64,000 bases of DNA from Streptomyces liangshanensis. Its GTDB lineage: Bacteria > Actinomycetota > Actinomycetes > Streptomycetales > Streptomycetaceae. A program made the position numbers and the translations under genes. Where the stretch lies: positions 62,001 to 126,000 of the forward strand of contig NZ_CP050177.1 in NCBI RefSeq assembly GCF_011694815.1, read 5' to 3'. This document shows, piece by piece, positions 1-8,264 of the stretch (the stretch's first letter is position 1; the number at the start of each line of letters is the position of its first letter). Below the pieces are notes generated by a model. It saw only the letters and a program-made list of their open reading frames with translations, searched no databases and was not told the DNA's origin.

Positions 1-1
1 C

Positions 2-421
2 ATCGGCCCCCGGGCCGGGTCCAGCTTCCCCGGCAACGACTACGGCCTGATCCGGCACACGAACCCGGCCGCCGCGGACGGCCGGGTCTACCTGCACAAC
101 GGCACCTACCAGGACATCACCACGGCGGGCAACGCCGTCGTCGGGCTTCCGGTCTGCTTCAGCGGCGCCACCTCGGGCGTGCACTGCGGTACGGTCACCG
201 CCCTCAACGCGACCGTCAACTACGGGTCCGGCAACCTCGTCTCCGGCCTGGGCCGGACCAACATCTGCGCCGCGCCCGGCGACAGCGGCGGCTCGGTGTT
301 CCAGGGCGGCACCGCCATCGGCCTGATCTCCGGCGGCAGCGGCACCTGCGCGACCGGCGGGGTGACGTACTACCAGCCGGTCCTCGAAGCGCTCAACGCC
401 TACGGGGTGAGCGTCTTCTGA
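2..421 (+). CDS. Streptogrisin-like S1 serine protease, C-terminal part (5' end outside window)
   Basis: The reading frame is open from the first bases of the window, so only the C-terminal 139 or so residues are visible and the start lies upstream. The fragment carries the active-site serine motif [10 protein letters not shown] about 45 residues before the end. It also has the cysteine spacing of the actinomycete alpha-lytic/streptogrisin group: one pair around [11 protein letters not shown] and one linking the serine loop to the GTCATGG region. The gene ends in ...AYGVSVF, the usual end of streptogrisins. Family knowledge: these are made as pre-pro proteins, exported and self-processed. The His and Asp of the triad, the signal and the pro-region cannot be checked here. 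Confidence 0.9.
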   Translation: MGPRAGSSFPGNDYGLIRHTNPAAADGRVYLHNGTYQDITTAGNAVVGLPVCFSGATSGVHCGTVTALNATVNYGSGNLVSGLGRTNICAAPGDSGGSVFQGGTAIGLISGGSGTCATGGVTYYQPVLEALNAYGVSVF

Positions 422-477
422 CCGGTACGGGGCGGGCGTCCTGCGACCGGGCCCTCCCCCTCTGCGATGCTGGCGGG

Positions 478-1242
478 ATGCCGACCCCCGCCGTACCCCC
501 GGAGCCCGTGACGCCCGGCCCGCCGCGGGCCGAACCGAGGCCCCTGCTCACCCAGTCGTGGCTCGATCTCGCCTTCCTGCACTGGGAGGCCGACCCGGCC
601 GACGTGGCGCCGCTGCTGCCGGCCGGGACGGTCCCCGACCTGTTCGAGGGCAGGGCCTACGCGGGTCTGGTGGCCTTCCGGATGCACCGCATCGGGTGGT
701 TCCGGCTGCCCGGCCTCCCGTACCTGGGGACCTTCCCCGAGACCAACGTCCGCCTGTACTCGGTGGACGCGCACGGCCGGCGCGGTGTGGTGTTCCGTTC
801 CCTGGACGCCTCCCGGCTCCTCCCCGTCCTGGTCGGCCGGGCGGCCTTCAACCTGCCGTACATGTGGTCCAGCATGAGCGTCGCCCGGGACGGTGACACC
901 CTCACGTACACGAGCAGGCGGCGCTGGCCGGGGCCCCGGGGCGCGTACAGCGCGATCGGCGTGCGCGTCGGCGCGCCGATCGCGGAACCCACCGCCCTGG
1001 AGCACTTCCTGACCGCGCGGTGGGGCATGCACAGCACGGTCCTCGGCCGGCCGCTGTTCCTGCCGAACACCCACCCGCGCTGGCCGCTGCACCGCGCGGA
1101 GCTGGTCGGCTGCGCCGAGGACCTGCTGGCGGCCGGCGGGCTGCCCGCGCCGGCCGGCGCCCCGGTGAGCGTGCTCTACTCCCCCGGCGTGCCGGTACGG
1201 TTCGGCCGTCCCGCCCGCGCGGCGCAGGCGCCGGCCTCCTGA
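478..1242 (+). CDS. DUF2071 (YqjF-like) family protein
   Basis: Soluble protein of 254 residues that I recognise as the DUF2071 family. Seen: an N-terminal proline-rich leader, then the family hallmarks LTQSWLDLAFLHW near residue 22, LLPAGTVPDLFEG, a GLVAFRM strand and ETNVRLYSV. The family is related in fold to acetoacetate decarboxylase, but no reaction is established and none is claimed here. There is no signal peptide or membrane segment. The start is the ATG 57 bases after the protease stop, with only a weak ribosome binding site, so the gene may or may not be cotranscribed with the protease. Confidence 0.75.
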   Translation: MPTPAVPPEPVTPGPPRAEPRPLLTQSWLDLAFLHWEADPADVAPLLPAGTVPDLFEGRAYAGLVAFRMHRIGWFRLPGLPYLGTFPETNVRLYSVDAHGRRGVVFRSLDASRLLPVLVGRAAFNLPYMWSSMSVARDGDTLTYTSRRRWPGPRGAYSAIGVRVGAPIAEPTALEHFLTARWGMHSTVLGRPLFLPNTHPRWPLHRAELVGCAEDLLAAGGLPAPAGAPVSVLYSPGVPVRFGRPARAAQAPAS

Positions 1243-1615
1243 GGACCCGCCGGGCGACGGCCCGGAGACCTCGGCCCGCGCCGGGTGGCACAGCTCACAG
1301 ATGTTCCGGAACGTCAAGCGGAACACGGGGAGTTGGTCGCTCGTTCATCGGTATGTGGGTACGGAGGGGATCCCGGTCCCGCGCCCCCGGTGACCGCCCC
1401 TCCGCCCCTACCGTGAGACCACCCTGGCCGGCATTCCCCCGTACCGGTCAGGGATCCCCGCCCCGGCCAGGCTCCCCCACCTGAGCCGGGGCTCCCCCCC
1501 GGGTGGCCGGCGTGCCGCGAGCCCACTCGATCGGGTGAAATGCGGCCAACTCGGACTCTTCATCGGCCTCGGCCTGCGCAGGATCGTTCTCCGATCCCGT
1601 ACCCGAGGAGTCGCC
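1243..1615. other. Intergenic region, no gene recognised
   Basis: This stretch of 373 bases has no convincing coding frame. It holds a perfect ten-base palindrome, GTTCCGGAAC at 1303-1312, followed a few bases later by a partial repeat GCGGAAC. Several GC-rich runs that could fold lie between 1430 and 1510. It must contain the promoter of the amidase gene that follows. I could not pick out a convincing -35/-10 pair. Confidence 0.5.
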
Positions 1616-2512
1616 ATGGCCGACCTCTGGATGCCCGCCGCAGAGAGACACGACATCAGGGACCACGCGCCCACGGACGGCGGGCCGGCGAAGGCCGTCG
1701 CGCACATCACGTGGGACAGGAACGCCACGGAGGCGAAGCCGCAGGCGCTCGTTCCGTACGACCGGTTGAGGACGTACTTCACCGGCGCGGGCAAGGGTGT
1801 CGCCCCGCACGTGCTGTGGAATCCGTTCGACGGGAAGCTCTGCCAGTTCGTGCCCGCGACCTCACGTTCCAAGTCGCTCGCGGACGGCCCCGGCGGGACC
1901 CGCACCAACCGCGCGGGCTCCGTCGTCCTCCAGATCGAGGCGCTCTTCTTCCCGTGGTGCGTGGTGGACGGGAAGGCCTACGAGTCGCTCGACGACACCC
2001 CGTGCGAGGGCTGGGACGCCCTGCACGCCTGGGTGAGCTCCTGGGGTGTGCCGGACGTCTGGCCCCTGGGACGGCCGACCGACTTCCGCGCGCACCGTGA
2101 CGAAGAGGTCTGGCGGTCCGCGGCCGGGTGGTACGCGCACGCCCAGGTCCCGGAGAACACTCATCAGGACCCGGGCAGTTGGCCGCGCTTCCCCCGGGCG
2201 GGCGGGGGCGGCGGAGGCGGCGCGCAGGGCGGGGCGGGCAGGACGTACGAACCGTTCCCCGGATCCGCGTGGTTCACCCTGGGGCGCAGGAGCCCGGTCG
2301 TGGCCCGGATGCACCGGCGGCTGGTGGCGGTCGGCTGCGACCGGTACCGCTCCTCGTCCGGGAAGGACACCCTCGGGTCGGGCGACGTCGCGTCGTACGA
2401 GGCGTGGCAGCGGAAGTACTCGGCGGATCACGGGAAGGGGTGGACGGGCTCCGCCCTCACCTGGCCCCCGGGGAAGGAGACCTGGGACGCCCTCAAGGTG
2501 CCCCGCGGCTGA
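1616..2512 (+). CDS. N-acetylmuramoyl-L-alanine amidase-like protein with C-terminal peptidoglycan-binding domain
   Basis: A predicted cell-wall hydrolase of 298 residues. The N-terminal half (about 1-180) resembles divergent amidase_2 domains of Streptomyces, with AHITWDRN near residue 25, VLWNPFDGKLCQFVP, and the family ending PENTHQDPGSWPRF near 185. A Gly-rich linker leads to a peptidoglycan-binding-like domain whose end, PPGKETWDALKVP, is typical of actinomycete lysin-type proteins. The ATG at 1616 is chosen because GAGGAG lies six bases upstream; an in-frame ATG at 1535 has no such site. There is no signal peptide, so export is unclear. It might act in the cytoplasm, use another route, or derive from a phage endolysin. 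Confidence 0.72.
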   Translation: MADLWMPAAERHDIRDHAPTDGGPAKAVAHITWDRNATEAKPQALVPYDRLRTYFTGAGKGVAPHVLWNPFDGKLCQFVPATSRSKSLADGPGGTRTNRAGSVVLQIEALFFPWCVVDGKAYESLDDTPCEGWDALHAWVSSWGVPDVWPLGRPTDFRAHRDEEVWRSAAGWYAHAQVPENTHQDPGSWPRFPRAGGGGGGGAQGGAGRTYEPFPGSAWFTLGRRSPVVARMHRRLVAVGCDRYRSSSGKDTLGSGDVASYEAWQRKYSADHGKGWTGSALTWPPGKETWDALKVPRG

Positions 2513-2533
2513 CGAAGCCCGCCCCTCCCCCGC

Positions 2534-3349
2534 TCAGGCGACGGCGGGCGGCTGCGCGCCGAGCGCGACCATCGCCTCGCTCGTGTGGACCAGGAAGGTG
2601 AACGTCTCCTGGAAGTAGAGCCGGATGCTGGTGTCGTCGTGCGACAGGTAGCCGATGGACACGTCCTGGCCGATGTGGAGCTCGAAGTCGCCGCCGCGGC
2701 TGGAGAGCAGGAACGCCCCGTCGATGGCGGGCGCCCAGATGATGTCGCCGTCCAGCAGCCGCGCCAGGTGTTCGTGGATCGGGTAGCCGTGGTCGGAGGT
2801 CTCGTTGACCGCCGTGTACGCGTCGGCGCTCAGGGCCAGGTGGTAGGCGCCGTCGACGCCCGCCAGCCGCAGCGCGGTGATGGCCTGGCTGACGGTGTTC
2901 GGGTAGGCGCGCACGTCCGCGGGGAGGGTCAGCGGCGGGTTCGAGGAGGCGGCGCGGATCCCGGTGATGCCGGCGGCCGGGTAGCCCTCGAACAGGGCGC
3001 GGTCCTCGGCGAAGGCGAGCTGCCGGGCGGCGTCCTTGACGGGCTGCCAGTCGGCGTCCTTGGCACCGCGCGCGACGTTGTCGACCTGGCGGCGGTCGAC
3101 GGTGAACGGGACGCGCAGTTCCACGACGGGCTGGGAGCGGCGGGAGAGGGCGAGGACACCGGGGGCGGGCGGGTCGATGGGGTCCACGTGCCCGGTGGGG
3201 ACGGCGGACAGTCCGAGGCCGCCGGGCTCGGGCATGTCGACGATGCGGCGGCCGGCGATGTGGCGCTTGAACGTACGGCGCGCCTCCTCCTCCAGGTCGG
3301 CCCAGGCGACGGCGGAGATGGGGGCGAGTTCGCGGTGCAGGTTGTTCAC
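2534..3349 (-). CDS. Family 1 encapsulin shell protein (linocin M18-like)
   Basis: Shell-forming encapsulin of 271 residues, the usual length for a T=1 encapsulin (HK97-type fold). Recognised motifs include the N-terminal LHRELAPISAVAWADLEEEA, ARRTFKRHIAGRRIVD, the central PAAGITGIRAAS, and the C-terminal SIRLYFQETFTFLV. The start is a GTG whose bases overlap the TGA stop of the peroxidase gene (GTGA), so the two are translationally coupled with cargo first and shell second. The role, from family knowledge, is to self-assemble around the DyP peroxidase and build a protein nanocompartment. The 21-base gap to the convergent amidase gene holds no obvious terminator. Confidence 0.95.
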   Translation of the reverse strand: MNNLHRELAPISAVAWADLEEEARRTFKRHIAGRRIVDMPEPGGLGLSAVPTGHVDPIDPPAPGVLALSRRSQPVVELRVPFTVDRRQVDNVARGAKDADWQPVKDAARQLAFAEDRALFEGYPAAGITGIRAASSNPPLTLPADVRAYPNTVSQAITALRLAGVDGAYHLALSADAYTAVNETSDHGYPIHEHLARLLDGDIIWAPAIDGAFLLSSRGGDFELHIGQDVSIGYLSHDDTSIRLYFQETFTFLVHTSEAMVALGAQPPAVA

Positions 3350-4446
3350 GGGGTGCTGCTCCTCTTCGTTGCCTTGGGATCGCCGATGCCGAGTGAGCCG
3401 TCGGAGGCCCGGACGGTGTCCGGGGATGGCGTGTCGTCCGTGACCGGGGTGCTGTCCTTGACCGGCGTGTCGCCGCCGCGCGGGCGGGCGACGCGGGCCC
3501 CGGCGGGGGCCGCGGGAAGCGGGGGATCGTCCAGGAAGTCGGCCGTGGGCGCGAAGAACAGCGTGCCGGTGACGGCCGTCGAGAAGTCGAGGATGCGGTC
3601 GTGGCTCGCCGGCGGGCGGCCGAGGAACATGTTCCGCAGCATCTCCTCGGTGACGCCCGGGGTGCGGGAGTAGCCGATGAAGTACGTGCCGAACTCGCCG
3701 CGCCCGGGGCTGCCGAACGGCATGTTGTCGCGCAGGATGTCCTGTTCCTCGCCGTCATCGTCGGTGACGGTGGTCAGCGCGACGTGCGACGCCTCCTCGT
3801 CCAGTTCGACGTTGCTCATCTTCCGGCGGCCGATGATCCTCTCCTGCTGCTCGACCGGGAGCGCGTTCCAGGCGTCGAGGTCGTGGAGGTACTTCTGCAC
3901 GACGACGTAGCTGCCGCCGGCGAAGCCGGGGTCCTCGTCACCGACGAGGACGGCGGTCCGCGCCTCCGCGCCGGTGGGGTTCTCCGTACCGTCCACGAAG
4001 CCCAGCAGGTCCCGTACGTCCAGGTACTTGAAGCCCTGGACCTCGTCCTGGACGGTGACGTACCCCCGCAGCCGGTCCATGATCTCCGCGGCCAGGGCGA
4101 AGCACAGGTCGGTACGCGTGGCGCGGATGTGGAAGAGGAGGTCGCCCGGCGTGGCCACCGCGCGGTGGCGGGGGCCCGTCAGCTCCACGAAGGGGTGCAG
4201 CTCGGCGGGGCGGGGGCCGTCGAAGAGGCGGTCCCACACCTGGGAGCCGAAGGCCGTCACACAGGTCAGCACCCCGTCGGGGGCGCCGAAGCCGACCGCC
4301 CGGGTCAGGCCCGACAGGTCGGCGAGCAGGTCGCGGGTGACGGCCTCACCCCCGGGGTCGACGTCAAGGACCAGGAAGGTCGCGGCGGTGGTCAGGGGGC
4401 CGAGGACCGGCTGTGGCACGGCCTCCTGGGAAGGTTCGCCCGTCAA
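3346..4446 (-). CDS. DyP-type haem peroxidase, encapsulin cargo
   Basis: Dye-decolourising peroxidase of 366 residues. Seen: the family GXXDG motif as GFVDGTENP near residue 149, the likely proximal haem histidine in EEASHVALT near 220, and the region NMPFGSPGRGEFGTYFIGYSR. The C-terminal tail is a flexible Thr/Pro/Asp-rich linker ending in DGSLGIGDPKATKRS, which matches the encapsulin targeting peptide of DyP cargo. No methionine or GTG fits. The best start is a TTG (4444-4446) with GAGGAG correctly spaced upstream, giving the N-terminus (M)TGEPSQEAVPQPVLGPLT. It is followed by the encapsulin gene in a GTGA overlap. Physiological substrate unknown. Confidence 0.94.
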   Translation of the reverse strand: MTGEPSQEAVPQPVLGPLTTAATFLVLDVDPGGEAVTRDLLADLSGLTRAVGFGAPDGVLTCVTAFGSQVWDRLFDGPRPAELHPFVELTGPRHRAVATPGDLLFHIRATRTDLCFALAAEIMDRLRGYVTVQDEVQGFKYLDVRDLLGFVDGTENPTGAEARTAVLVGDEDPGFAGGSYVVVQKYLHDLDAWNALPVEQQERIIGRRKMSNVELDEEASHVALTTVTDDDGEEQDILRDNMPFGSPGRGEFGTYFIGYSRTPGVTEEMLRNMFLGRPPASHDRILDFSTAVTGTLFFAPTADFLDDPPLPAAPAGARVARPRGGDTPVKDSTPVTDDTPSPDTVRASDGSLGIGDPKATKRSSTP

Positions 4447-4655
4447 TACGCTCTCCTCGTTCCGTGTCGTGTCTGCCGACGCGCGGGGGCCGCTGCCCGT
4501 GGCCGCACCCGGTGGTATGCCGCGACGTGATTGTTCCGGATCATCGGCGTTTGCCCGCGTGTGCGCGCCGTACGCGGGCCGACCGGGGCCGGTCCGGCGG
4601 CCGGCCGTTGCCGCATCGAGACGGATCCGCAACTCTTCCGACGGCTCGTCAGGGC

Positions 4656-4690
4656 GTCGTCGTACGTCACATTCACAAGTGTGCGACGAC
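4656..4690 (+). promoter_or_regulatory. Inverted repeat just upstream of the VWA lipoprotein gene
   Basis: GTCGTCGTAC (4656-4665) and GTGCGACGAC (4681-4690) form a ten-base inverted repeat with one mismatch and a 15-base loop. It ends one base before the AGGGGGGA ribosome binding site of the gene starting at 4705. It could be an operator or a leader hairpin. No regulator gene is adjacent. Confidence 0.4.
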
Positions 4691-4704
4691 CCAGGGGGGA
4701 TCAC

Positions 4705-6255
4705 ATGAGACTCAGTCCGGCAATCCGCCGATCAGCGGCGGCCGGGGCGATCGCGGGGGCCTTGCTGCTCACCGGTTGCTCTTCGGGGACGGAATCCACG
4801 GCCGACCGGGCCACGGGCGGCGGCCCGCGCGCGTGGGCCGGCGGATCGGGCGGCACCGGAGGGTCCGGCCGCCCGGCGACCGGGGTCGAGGAGGGGGCGG
4901 ACGACGGCGAGCAGAAGTTCGCGGCGCCGGACTACCTGTCGACCTTCGCGCTGGACGTGGACACCGCCTCCTACGGATACGCGGTGCGGTCCCTGGACGA
5001 GGGACGGCGTCCCGAGCCGTCCACCGTGCGGCCCGAGGAGTTCGTCAACAGTTTCCGCCAGGAGTACGACCGCCCCGAGGGCAACGGTTTCTCGGTCACG
5101 CTGGACGGGGCCCGGGTGAGCCCGGAGGACGAACCGGAGGGGGCCGCCCCGTGGTCGCTCGTGCGGGTCGGTCTGGCCACCCGGCTCGCGGAGGACGAGG
5201 GGGAACGCCCGCCCGCCGCCCTGACGTTCGTGGTCGACGTCTCCGGGTCGATGGCCGAGCCCGGCCGTCTCGACCTGGTCAAGGACTCGCTCGCGCTGCT
5301 CACCGACGAGCTGCGGGACGACGACTCGATCGCACTGGTGACGTTCAGCGGCGAGGCGACGACCCGGCTGACCATGACGCGGGTCGGGGACAGCCGCGAG
5401 CGGATCCACCGCGCGGTGTCCGCCCTGGAGCCCTCGGACTCCACCAACCTGGAGGCGGGGGTCAGGACCGGGTACACCGAGGCGGTCGAGGGCCGCAGGA
5501 AGGGGGCCACCAACCGGGTGGTCCTGCTCTCCGACGCGTTGGCCAACACCGGTGAGACGCAGGCGGACGCGATCCTCGAACGTATCGCGACCGCGCGCGA
5601 GCGCCACGGCATCACGCTCTTCGGCGTGGGCGTCGGCAGCGAGTACGGCGACGCGCTGATGGAACGGCTCGCCGACCGGGGCGACGGCTCCACCACGTAC
5701 ATCTCGGACAAGGAGGAGGCCAGGAAGGTCTTCGTCGACCAACTGCCCGCGCAGGTCGAGCTGCGGGCCAGGGACGCGAAGGCGCAGGTGGCCTTCGACC
5801 GGCGGACGGTGGAGCGGTTCCGGCTGATCGGGTACGAGAACCGCGCGGTCGCGGACGAGGACTTCAGGAACGACCGGGTGGACGGCGGGGAGGTCGGTCC
5901 CGGCCATACGGTCACCGCGCTCTACGCCGTACAGCTGCGTCCCGGGGTGTCGGGGGAGATCGCGAAGGCCACCGTGCGCTGGCTCGACCCGGCGACGCGC
6001 GCGCCGCACGAGCGGTCGGGGTCCGTGCGGACTGACGCGGTGGACACGCCCCTGTGGAGCGGCGCGAAGCCGCGCCTCCAGGTCACGGCCGTCGCGGCCT
6101 ACTTCGCCGAGGAGCTGCGCGGCGGTACGGTGCCGGGCGCGCCCGAGCTGGGCAGGCTGGCGGAGCGGGCCGGGGCGCTCGCGGAGTCGACCGAGGACCC
6201 GGCGGTCGGCCGGCTGGCCGAGGCGATCCGCCGGGCGGACCGGCTCAGGGACTGA
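4705..6255 (+). CDS. VWA-domain lipoprotein (YfbK-like)
   Basis: Predicted lipoprotein of 516 residues. It has a signal sequence with lipobox LLTGC (lipidated Cys25), a Gly-rich linker to about residue 65, and the YfbK-type N-terminal region with STFALDVDTASYGYAVRSL. A von Willebrand A domain follows, with a complete MIDAS start DVSGSM near 178 and the downstream DSTNLEAG and LLSDALANTGET elements. A C-terminal beta region ends in AEAIRRADRLRD. The family binds a divalent metal through MIDAS and mediates protein contacts. The partner is not known. The ATG is preceded by AGGGGGGA. It diverges from the DyP/encapsulin operon across about 260 bases. Confidence 0.88.
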   Translation: MRLSPAIRRSAAAGAIAGALLLTGCSSGTESTADRATGGGPRAWAGGSGGTGGSGRPATGVEEGADDGEQKFAAPDYLSTFALDVDTASYGYAVRSLDEGRRPEPSTVRPEEFVNSFRQEYDRPEGNGFSVTLDGARVSPEDEPEGAAPWSLVRVGLATRLAEDEGERPPAALTFVVDVSGSMAEPGRLDLVKDSLALLTDELRDDDSIALVTFSGEATTRLTMTRVGDSRERIHRAVSALEPSDSTNLEAGVRTGYTEAVEGRRKGATNRVVLLSDALANTGETQADAILERIATARERHGITLFGVGVGSEYGDALMERLADRGDGSTTYISDKEEARKVFVDQLPAQVELRARDAKAQVAFDRRTVERFRLIGYENRAVADEDFRNDRVDGGEVGPGHTVTALYAVQLRPGVSGEIAKATVRWLDPATRAPHERSGSVRTDAVDTPLWSGAKPRLQVTAVAAYFAEELRGGTVPGAPELGRLAERAGALAESTEDPAVGRLAEAIRRADRLRD

Positions 6256-6288
6256 CCGGCTCCGGGACTGACCGGCTCCAGGACTGAC
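6241..6288 (+). repeat. Three tandem 16-base repeats across the VWA gene stop codon
   Basis: Three consecutive copies of CGGCTCMRGGACTGAC lie at 6241-6256, 6257-6272 and 6273-6288. Only two bases vary between copies. The first copy encodes the last codons and holds the TGA stop. The others lie just downstream in the gap before the next gene. Confidence 0.85.
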
Positions 6289-6336
6289 CGGGAAGGCCTC
6301 GGCGCCGTGGCCGGAGGTGGCGGGTAATCTGCGGAC

Positions 6337-6642
6337 ATGATCACCGAAATCGTCATCATCCAGGTCAAGGACGGTCACGCCGAGGCCTTCGCGGCCGCCT
6401 ACCGGGAGGCGCGTGAGCTGCTCGTCACCACGCGCGGCTGCCTCAGCGCGAAGATGCTGTGGGGGGTCGAGTCGCCGTCGCGGTTCATCGGGGTGAACGA
6501 GTGGGAGTCCAAGGAGGCGCACCTCGAGAACTTCCGGGGTGACACGGAGCGGTACGCGCGGTACCGGGGCATCCTCATGGAGCACATCTCGGAGGCGGAG
6601 CCCCTGGTCGTCGAGCACTACGTCGACGTCATGGACGGCTGA
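6337..6642 (+). CDS. Antibiotic biosynthesis monooxygenase (ABM) domain protein
   Basis: Small one-domain protein of 101 residues with the ferredoxin-like ABM fold pattern: an N-terminal strand MITEIVIIQVKDGH, the helix EAFAAAYREARELL, then RFIGVNEWESKEAHLENF, and a C-terminal EPLVVEHYVDVMDG. ABM proteins include cofactor-free quinone-forming monooxygenases and haem-degrading enzymes, but many have no known substrate. No biosynthetic genes are adjacent, so a housekeeping or detoxification role is as likely as one in secondary metabolism. The ribosome binding site is weak. Confidence 0.8.
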   Translation: MITEIVIIQVKDGHAEAFAAAYREARELLVTTRGCLSAKMLWGVESPSRFIGVNEWESKEAHLENFRGDTERYARYRGILMEHISEAEPLVVEHYVDVMDG

Positions 6643-6743
6643 GGCGTCCGTTCCGTACGGTCCCACTCCGGGAGGCCGGGCCGCACGGTCCGGCCCGTTT
6701 CCGCGCGGATCGTTCCCGCGCGGGTCGAAGGGGAGGGTGTGGC

Positions 6744-7790
6744 GTGCGCGCTGTGGTGTTCGAGGAGTTCGGGCGTCTGCCGGTCGTACGGGACGTGGCG
6801 GACCCGGTGCCGCCACCGTCGGGGGCGGTGGTCCGGGTCGGGGCGACCGGGCTGTGCCGCAGCGACTGGCACGGGTGGCGGGGGCACGACGACGGGATCT
6901 CCCTGCCGCACGTGCCGGGGCACGAACTGGCGGGCCGCGTCGTCGCGTTGGATTCCGCGGTCGCGAACTGGAAGGTCGGCGACCGGGTCACGGTGCCCTT
7001 CGTCTGCGCCTGCGGGCGATGTCCCGCGTGCGCGGCCGGGGACCAGCAGGTCTGCGAGCGCCAGGAGCAGCCCGGGTTCACGCACTGGGGGTCGTTCGCC
7101 GAGTACGTGCCCGTGCACGGGGCGGACGTCAATCTGGTCGCGCTGCCCGAGGAGATGTCGTACGTCACGGCGGCGAGTCTGGGCTGCCGCTTCGCCACCG
7201 CCTACCGGGCCGTCGTCACGCGCGGGCGGGCGCGGCCCGGGGAGTGGGTGGCCGTGCACGGCTGCGGCGGGGTGGGGCTGTCGGCGGTCATGATCGCGGT
7301 GGCGGCCGGGGCACGGGTGGTGGCGGTCGACGTGTCGGCCGAGGCGCTGCGGCTGGCGGAGGGGTTCGGCGCGGAGGCGGCGGTGGACGCCTCGGGCGGT
7401 GCCGGGGCCACGGCGGCGGCGGTCCGGGAGGTGACGGGCGGCGGGGCGCAGGTGTCGCTCGACGCGCTGGGCGCGGAGGCCACGTGCCGCGCGTCCGTGG
7501 AGTGTCTGCGGCGGCGCGGCCGGCATGTGCAGGTGGGGCTGGTCCCGGCGGGCGGCTTCGCCGTGCCGATGGGCCGGGTCGTCGCGCTGGAACTGGACCT
7601 TCTGGGCAGTCACGGGATGGCCGCGCACGCGTACCCGGTGATGATGGAGCAGGTGAGGTCCGGCCGGCTGCGCCCGGACCTGCTGGTCCGTGAGGTCATC
7701 GGGCTGGACGCGGCCCCGGCGGCGCTCGCCGCGATGGGCGAGGGGTCCGGGGCGGGGATGACGGTGATCGTTCCGCGGCGGGAGGACTGA
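6744..7790 (+). CDS. Zinc-dependent alcohol dehydrogenase (MDR superfamily)
   Basis: Medium-chain dehydrogenase/reductase of 348 residues. Seen: catalytic zinc ligands in GLCRSDWH (Cys37) and PGHE (His near 58), the structural-zinc loop with C-x2-C-x2-C-x7-C (ACGRCPACAAGDQQVC) near 92-107, and the Rossmann motif GCGGVGLSAV near 172. Reaction: NAD(P)-linked oxidation of an alcohol. The substrate cannot be read from the sequence. The start is a GTG after an AGGGGAGGG-type site. A short hairpin follows the stop and the gene appears to be a single unit. Confidence 0.88.
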   Translation: MRAVVFEEFGRLPVVRDVADPVPPPSGAVVRVGATGLCRSDWHGWRGHDDGISLPHVPGHELAGRVVALDSAVANWKVGDRVTVPFVCACGRCPACAAGDQQVCERQEQPGFTHWGSFAEYVPVHGADVNLVALPEEMSYVTAASLGCRFATAYRAVVTRGRARPGEWVAVHGCGGVGLSAVMIAVAAGARVVAVDVSAEALRLAEGFGAEAAVDASGGAGATAAAVREVTGGGAQVSLDALGAEATCRASVECLRRRGRHVQVGLVPAGGFAVPMGRVVALELDLLGSHGMAAHAYPVMMEQVRSGRLRPDLLVREVIGLDAAPAALAAMGEGSGAGMTVIVPRRED

Positions 7791-7805
7791 GGCCGGTCCT
7801 GGACA

Positions 7806-7822
7806 GCCCGGCTCCGCCGGGC
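7806..7822 (+). terminator. Short hairpin after the alcohol dehydrogenase gene
   Basis: GCCCGGC, a three-base loop and GCCGGGC form a perfect seven-base stem 15 bases after the stop. There is no U-tract, as is common for actinomycete terminators, so this call is weak. Confidence 0.35.
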
Positions 7823-7991
7823 GTGTCGGGGCGCGGGGAGGGCGGGGTTCGCGGCGTGTCGGGTGCGGACGCAGCCGCGCCGCGGCCCGCTCCTCCTGAG
7901 GGGAGGAGCGACCGCGGCGTCATCGGCTCCGCGCTCCGGCTGCGGCTCGTCCGCCTCGGGGGACGGATCGTGCGCGGTGCCGGGTGGGCGG

Positions 7992-8264
7992 TCAGGCGTG
8001 GGCGCGGCTACGGCCCGTGACGGCGCGGTAGATCAGCAGCACGATGATGGAGCCGGCGATCGCGGCGATCCAGGTCGACAGGTCGAAGAACCCGTCGATG
8101 GAGTCGACGCCGAAGATCACCTTGCCGAGCCAGCCGCCGAGGAGACCGCCGACCACACCGACCAGCATGGTGACGATGAGGCCGCCCGGGTCCTTGCCGG
8201 GCACCAGGGCCTTGGCGATGAGGCCGGCGAGCAGTCCGATGATGATCCAGGCGATGATGCCCAT
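7992..8264 (-). CDS. GlsB/YeaQ/YmgE-type stress membrane protein (transglycosylase-associated family)
   Basis: Small hydrophobic protein of 90 residues with three predicted membrane segments: about 3-21, 29-51 and 63-82. It shows the family signature GIIAWIIIGLLAGLIAKALV followed by PGKDPGG and the glycine-rich GVVGGLLGGWLGKVIFG. Members are often induced by general stress in actinomycetes; their molecular role is not established. The ATG at 8264 is chosen because upstream extensions have no family match. A possible SigB-like promoter lies 68-91 bases upstream of the start. Confidence 0.88.
   Translation of the reverse strand: MGIIAWIIIGLLAGLIAKALVPGKDPGGLIVTMLVGVVGGLLGGWLGKVIFGVDSIDGFFDLSTWIAAIAGSIIVLLIYRAVTGRSRAHA

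Noticed and set aside
1535..1615. Longer N-terminus for the amidase-like protein
   Set aside because: The in-frame ATG at 1535 has no ribosome binding site, and the extra residues look like random translation. The ATG at 1616 follows GAGGAG.
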